Assembly (NCBI GenBank): GCA_902797895.1
Contig: CADBUS010000072.1
Location: 1-7,948 of the forward strand
Reading direction: 5' to 3'
Origin: an uncultured Bacteroidia bacterium
GTDB taxonomy: Bacteria; Bacteroidota; Bacteroidia; Bacteroidales; UBA932
Length of the DNA stretch: 7,948 nt
Below the pieces are notes generated by a model that saw only the letters and a program-made list of their open reading frames with translations, ran no database searches and was not told the DNA's origin. This document shows, piece after piece, positions 6,702 through 7,948 of the stretch; within the stretch, counting starts at the first letter, position 1; each line of letters starts with the position of its first letter. The translations under genes were made by a program, and so were the position numbers.

Positions 6702-7451
6702 TTATTCATCTCTGTTTGTGAGCTTTGCCTTTCTCAGGTCAAAGTTGCTGCCAAGATATTTTTTGCGTGCATCGGGATTAGAGGCAAGCTCCTCCGGCGT
6801 TCCGCTATAGAGTATTTTCCCCTCAAATAGCAGATAGGCTCTGTCTGTAATAGCCAAAGTCTCGTGCACATTGTGGTCTGTTATAATAATGCCTATATTC
6901 TTCTTTTTCAGTTTGGCTATAATGTGCTGAATGTCCTCAACAGCAATAGGATCCACACCGGCAAACGGCTCATCCAAAAGAATGAACTTGGGATTTATGG
7001 CAAGGGCTCTTGCAATTTCACATCTTCTTCTCTCTCCTCCCGATAGCTGAATTCCATAGCTTTTACGCACTTTATGGAGGCTGAATTCATCTATCAACAA
7101 CTCCAATCTCTCTTTGCGCTCGGCCGGTTTAATATCGGAGAGCTCCATAACCGCGTTAAGATTGTTCTCTACCGTAAGTTTTCTGAATACAGAGGCCTCC
7201 TGCGCAAGATACCCCAAGCCCTTTTGGGCTCTGCGATACATAGGTAAATCTGTAATATCCTCATTATCAAGGAATATTTTTCCTCCATTGGGCTTTACAA
7301 GCCCCGTTACCATATAAAAGCTGGTGGTTTTGCCGGCTCCGTTGGGGCCCAAAAGTCCCACAATCTCCCCCTGCTCAACGCTATATGAGACATCATTAAC
7401 TACGGTTCTCTGTCCGTATTTCTTTACCAAATGTTCGCAACTAAGACGCAT
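6702..7451 (-). CDS. lptB: LPS export ABC transporter ATP-binding protein LptB
   Basis: LptB is the cytoplasmic ATPase that, as a dimer with LptF and LptG, extracts LPS from the inner membrane and pushes it along the Lpt bridge to the outer membrane. The sequence has 249 residues, close to the family's usual 240. All ABC motifs are present: Walker A GPNGAGKT at 35-42, Q-loop Gln84 in YLAQEASVF, signature LSGGE at 136-140 followed by RRRCEIARAL, Walker B FILLDEP at 156-162 with catalytic Glu161, D-loop GVDP at 165-168 and switch His193 in TDHNV. The YLAQEASVFRKLTVENN and LSGGERRRCEIARAL stretches are characteristic of LptB rather than other ABC ATPases. It starts 5 bp after the dnaX stop, which suggests co-transcription. 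lptF, lptG, lptA and lptC are not in the window. Confidence 0.97.
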   Translation of the reverse strand: MRLSCEHLVKKYGQRTVVNDVSYSVEQGEIVGLLGPNGAGKTTSFYMVTGLVKPNGGKIFLDNEDITDLPMYRRAQKGLGYLAQEASVFRKLTVENNLNAVMELSDIKPAERKERLELLIDEFSLHKVRKSYGIQLSGGERRRCEIARALAINPKFILLDEPFAGVDPIAVEDIQHIIAKLKKKNIGIIITDHNVHETLAITDRAYLLFEGKILYSGTPEELASNPDARKKYLGSNFDLRKAKLTNRDE

Positions 7452-7456
7452 AATAT

Positions 7457-7948
7457 CTAATTGAGTTCCATTCCCAAATCGCTTTTCAGCTGCCCGAATT
7501 CGGGATTATTCTGCTTTATGTAATCCTCTTTCTCCTGAGGCATATAGAGCTGCTTGGCAATATCTCCTGGAGCCTGAAGCCTTACAAACAGCTTTATGTT
7601 GCTGTTGCAAAGCTCTCTTCTAAGATAGGAGGCTATCTTTGCAGCTACCTCTGTCTCAATCCATTTCTTCTGATCTGAATTGCCTACCGTAAATATAACA
7701 GCCGTATTCTCCTGCTCCAATTTGATAGGGGCTGCTCTCAATATAGAGATAAACTTAGGGAGATTAGGCCATCTCTTTTCATACTCGTCTGCCATCTTCT
7801 GCCAAGCGGCGGTAAGCAGTTCCATATTAACCGGCCTGTTCTGTGCAGGATTCATAAAATCGAGCTGCTGCTCCTTCTCCTGTTTTGGAGTTTGCTGCTG
7901 CTTTTGCTTATTAAGCAGACTATTTATGGATATGCCGCCAACCGACTG
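7457..7948 (-). CDS. dnaX: DNA polymerase III subunit gamma/tau, C-terminal part (5' end beyond window)
   Basis: The C-terminal 163 residues of DnaX are visible. An ATG at 7853-7855 gives a 132-residue ORF, but this is not the real start. The frame stays open upstream to the window edge and adds 31 residues, from QSVGGISINSLLN through a Gln/Lys/Glu-rich linker (KQKQQQTPKQEKEQQ). The remainder is the C-terminal domain seen in Bacteroidota DnaX proteins. It contains MELLTAAWQKMADEYEKRWP, a central VIFTVGNSDQKKWIE segment and a closing MPQEKEDYIKQNNPEFGQL. DnaX is the ATPase that assembles the clamp loader and links it to the replicative polymerase. The AAA+ core and zinc-binding part lie outside the window. 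The gene is followed after 5 bp by lptB. Confidence 0.85.
   Translation of the reverse strand, partial: QSVGGISINSLLNKQKQQQTPKQEKEQQLDFMNPAQNRPVNMELLTAAWQKMADEYEKRWPNLPKFISILRAAPIKLEQENTAVIFTVGNSDQKKWIETEVAAKIASYLRRELCNSNIKLFVRLQAPGDIAKQLYMPQEKEDYIKQNNPEFGQLKSDLGMELN

Noticed and set aside
7457..7855. Stand-alone 132-residue hypothetical protein starting at the ATG at 7853-7855
   Set aside because: The frame is open upstream to the window edge, and the sequence matches the C-terminal domain of DnaX, so it is part of a longer gene.

Overview
The window looks like a chromosomal segment of a Bacteroidota bacterium, most likely a Bacteroidales member. It carries a DUF4290 gene, a family I know only from this phylum. 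It has a promoter of the Bacteroidota sigma type (TTTG - 19 nt - TAnnTTTG). Most start codons lack a Shine-Dalgarno sequence, and the DnaX tail and FtsK core read like Bacteroidales versions. Species cannot be named from the sequence. Apart from the left end this is ordinary housekeeping DNA; no phage, insertion sequence, CRISPR array, tRNA or rRNA was seen.

Left end (1-283): two complete copies and one truncated copy of a 108-bp intergenic repeat. Each full unit folds into four short hairpins in a row. The third copy stops one base short of the stop codon of the next gene. This is the least ordinary part of the window.

285-1904 (minus): a 539-residue inner-membrane protein of uncertain function. 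Its layout (membrane segment, periplasmic part, membrane segment, cytoplasmic part) resembles a Wzz/BY-kinase polysaccharide co-polymerase. The ATP-binding P-loop is absent, and the C-terminal region is vaguely like a family 2 glycosyltransferase that has lost its metal-binding aspartates. A well-formed promoter for it lies in the 252-bp divergent intergenic region.

2157-6034 (plus): a tight three-gene run. It encodes a DUF4290 protein, the DNA translocase FtsK (3 bp later) and a LolA-like periplasmic lipoprotein carrier (start overlapping the ftsK stop by 4 bp). The ftsK-lolA pairing is also found in other Gram-negative bacteria.

6066-7948 (minus, convergent with the previous run): read in transcription order, the 3' part of dnaX (clamp-loader tau/gamma subunit, cut by the window edge), lptB (ATPase of the LPS exporter) and a NUDIX hydrolase. 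Gaps of 5 and 12 bp suggest one operon. Together the two runs cover chromosome segregation and replication (ftsK, dnaX) and outer-membrane building (lolA, lptB).
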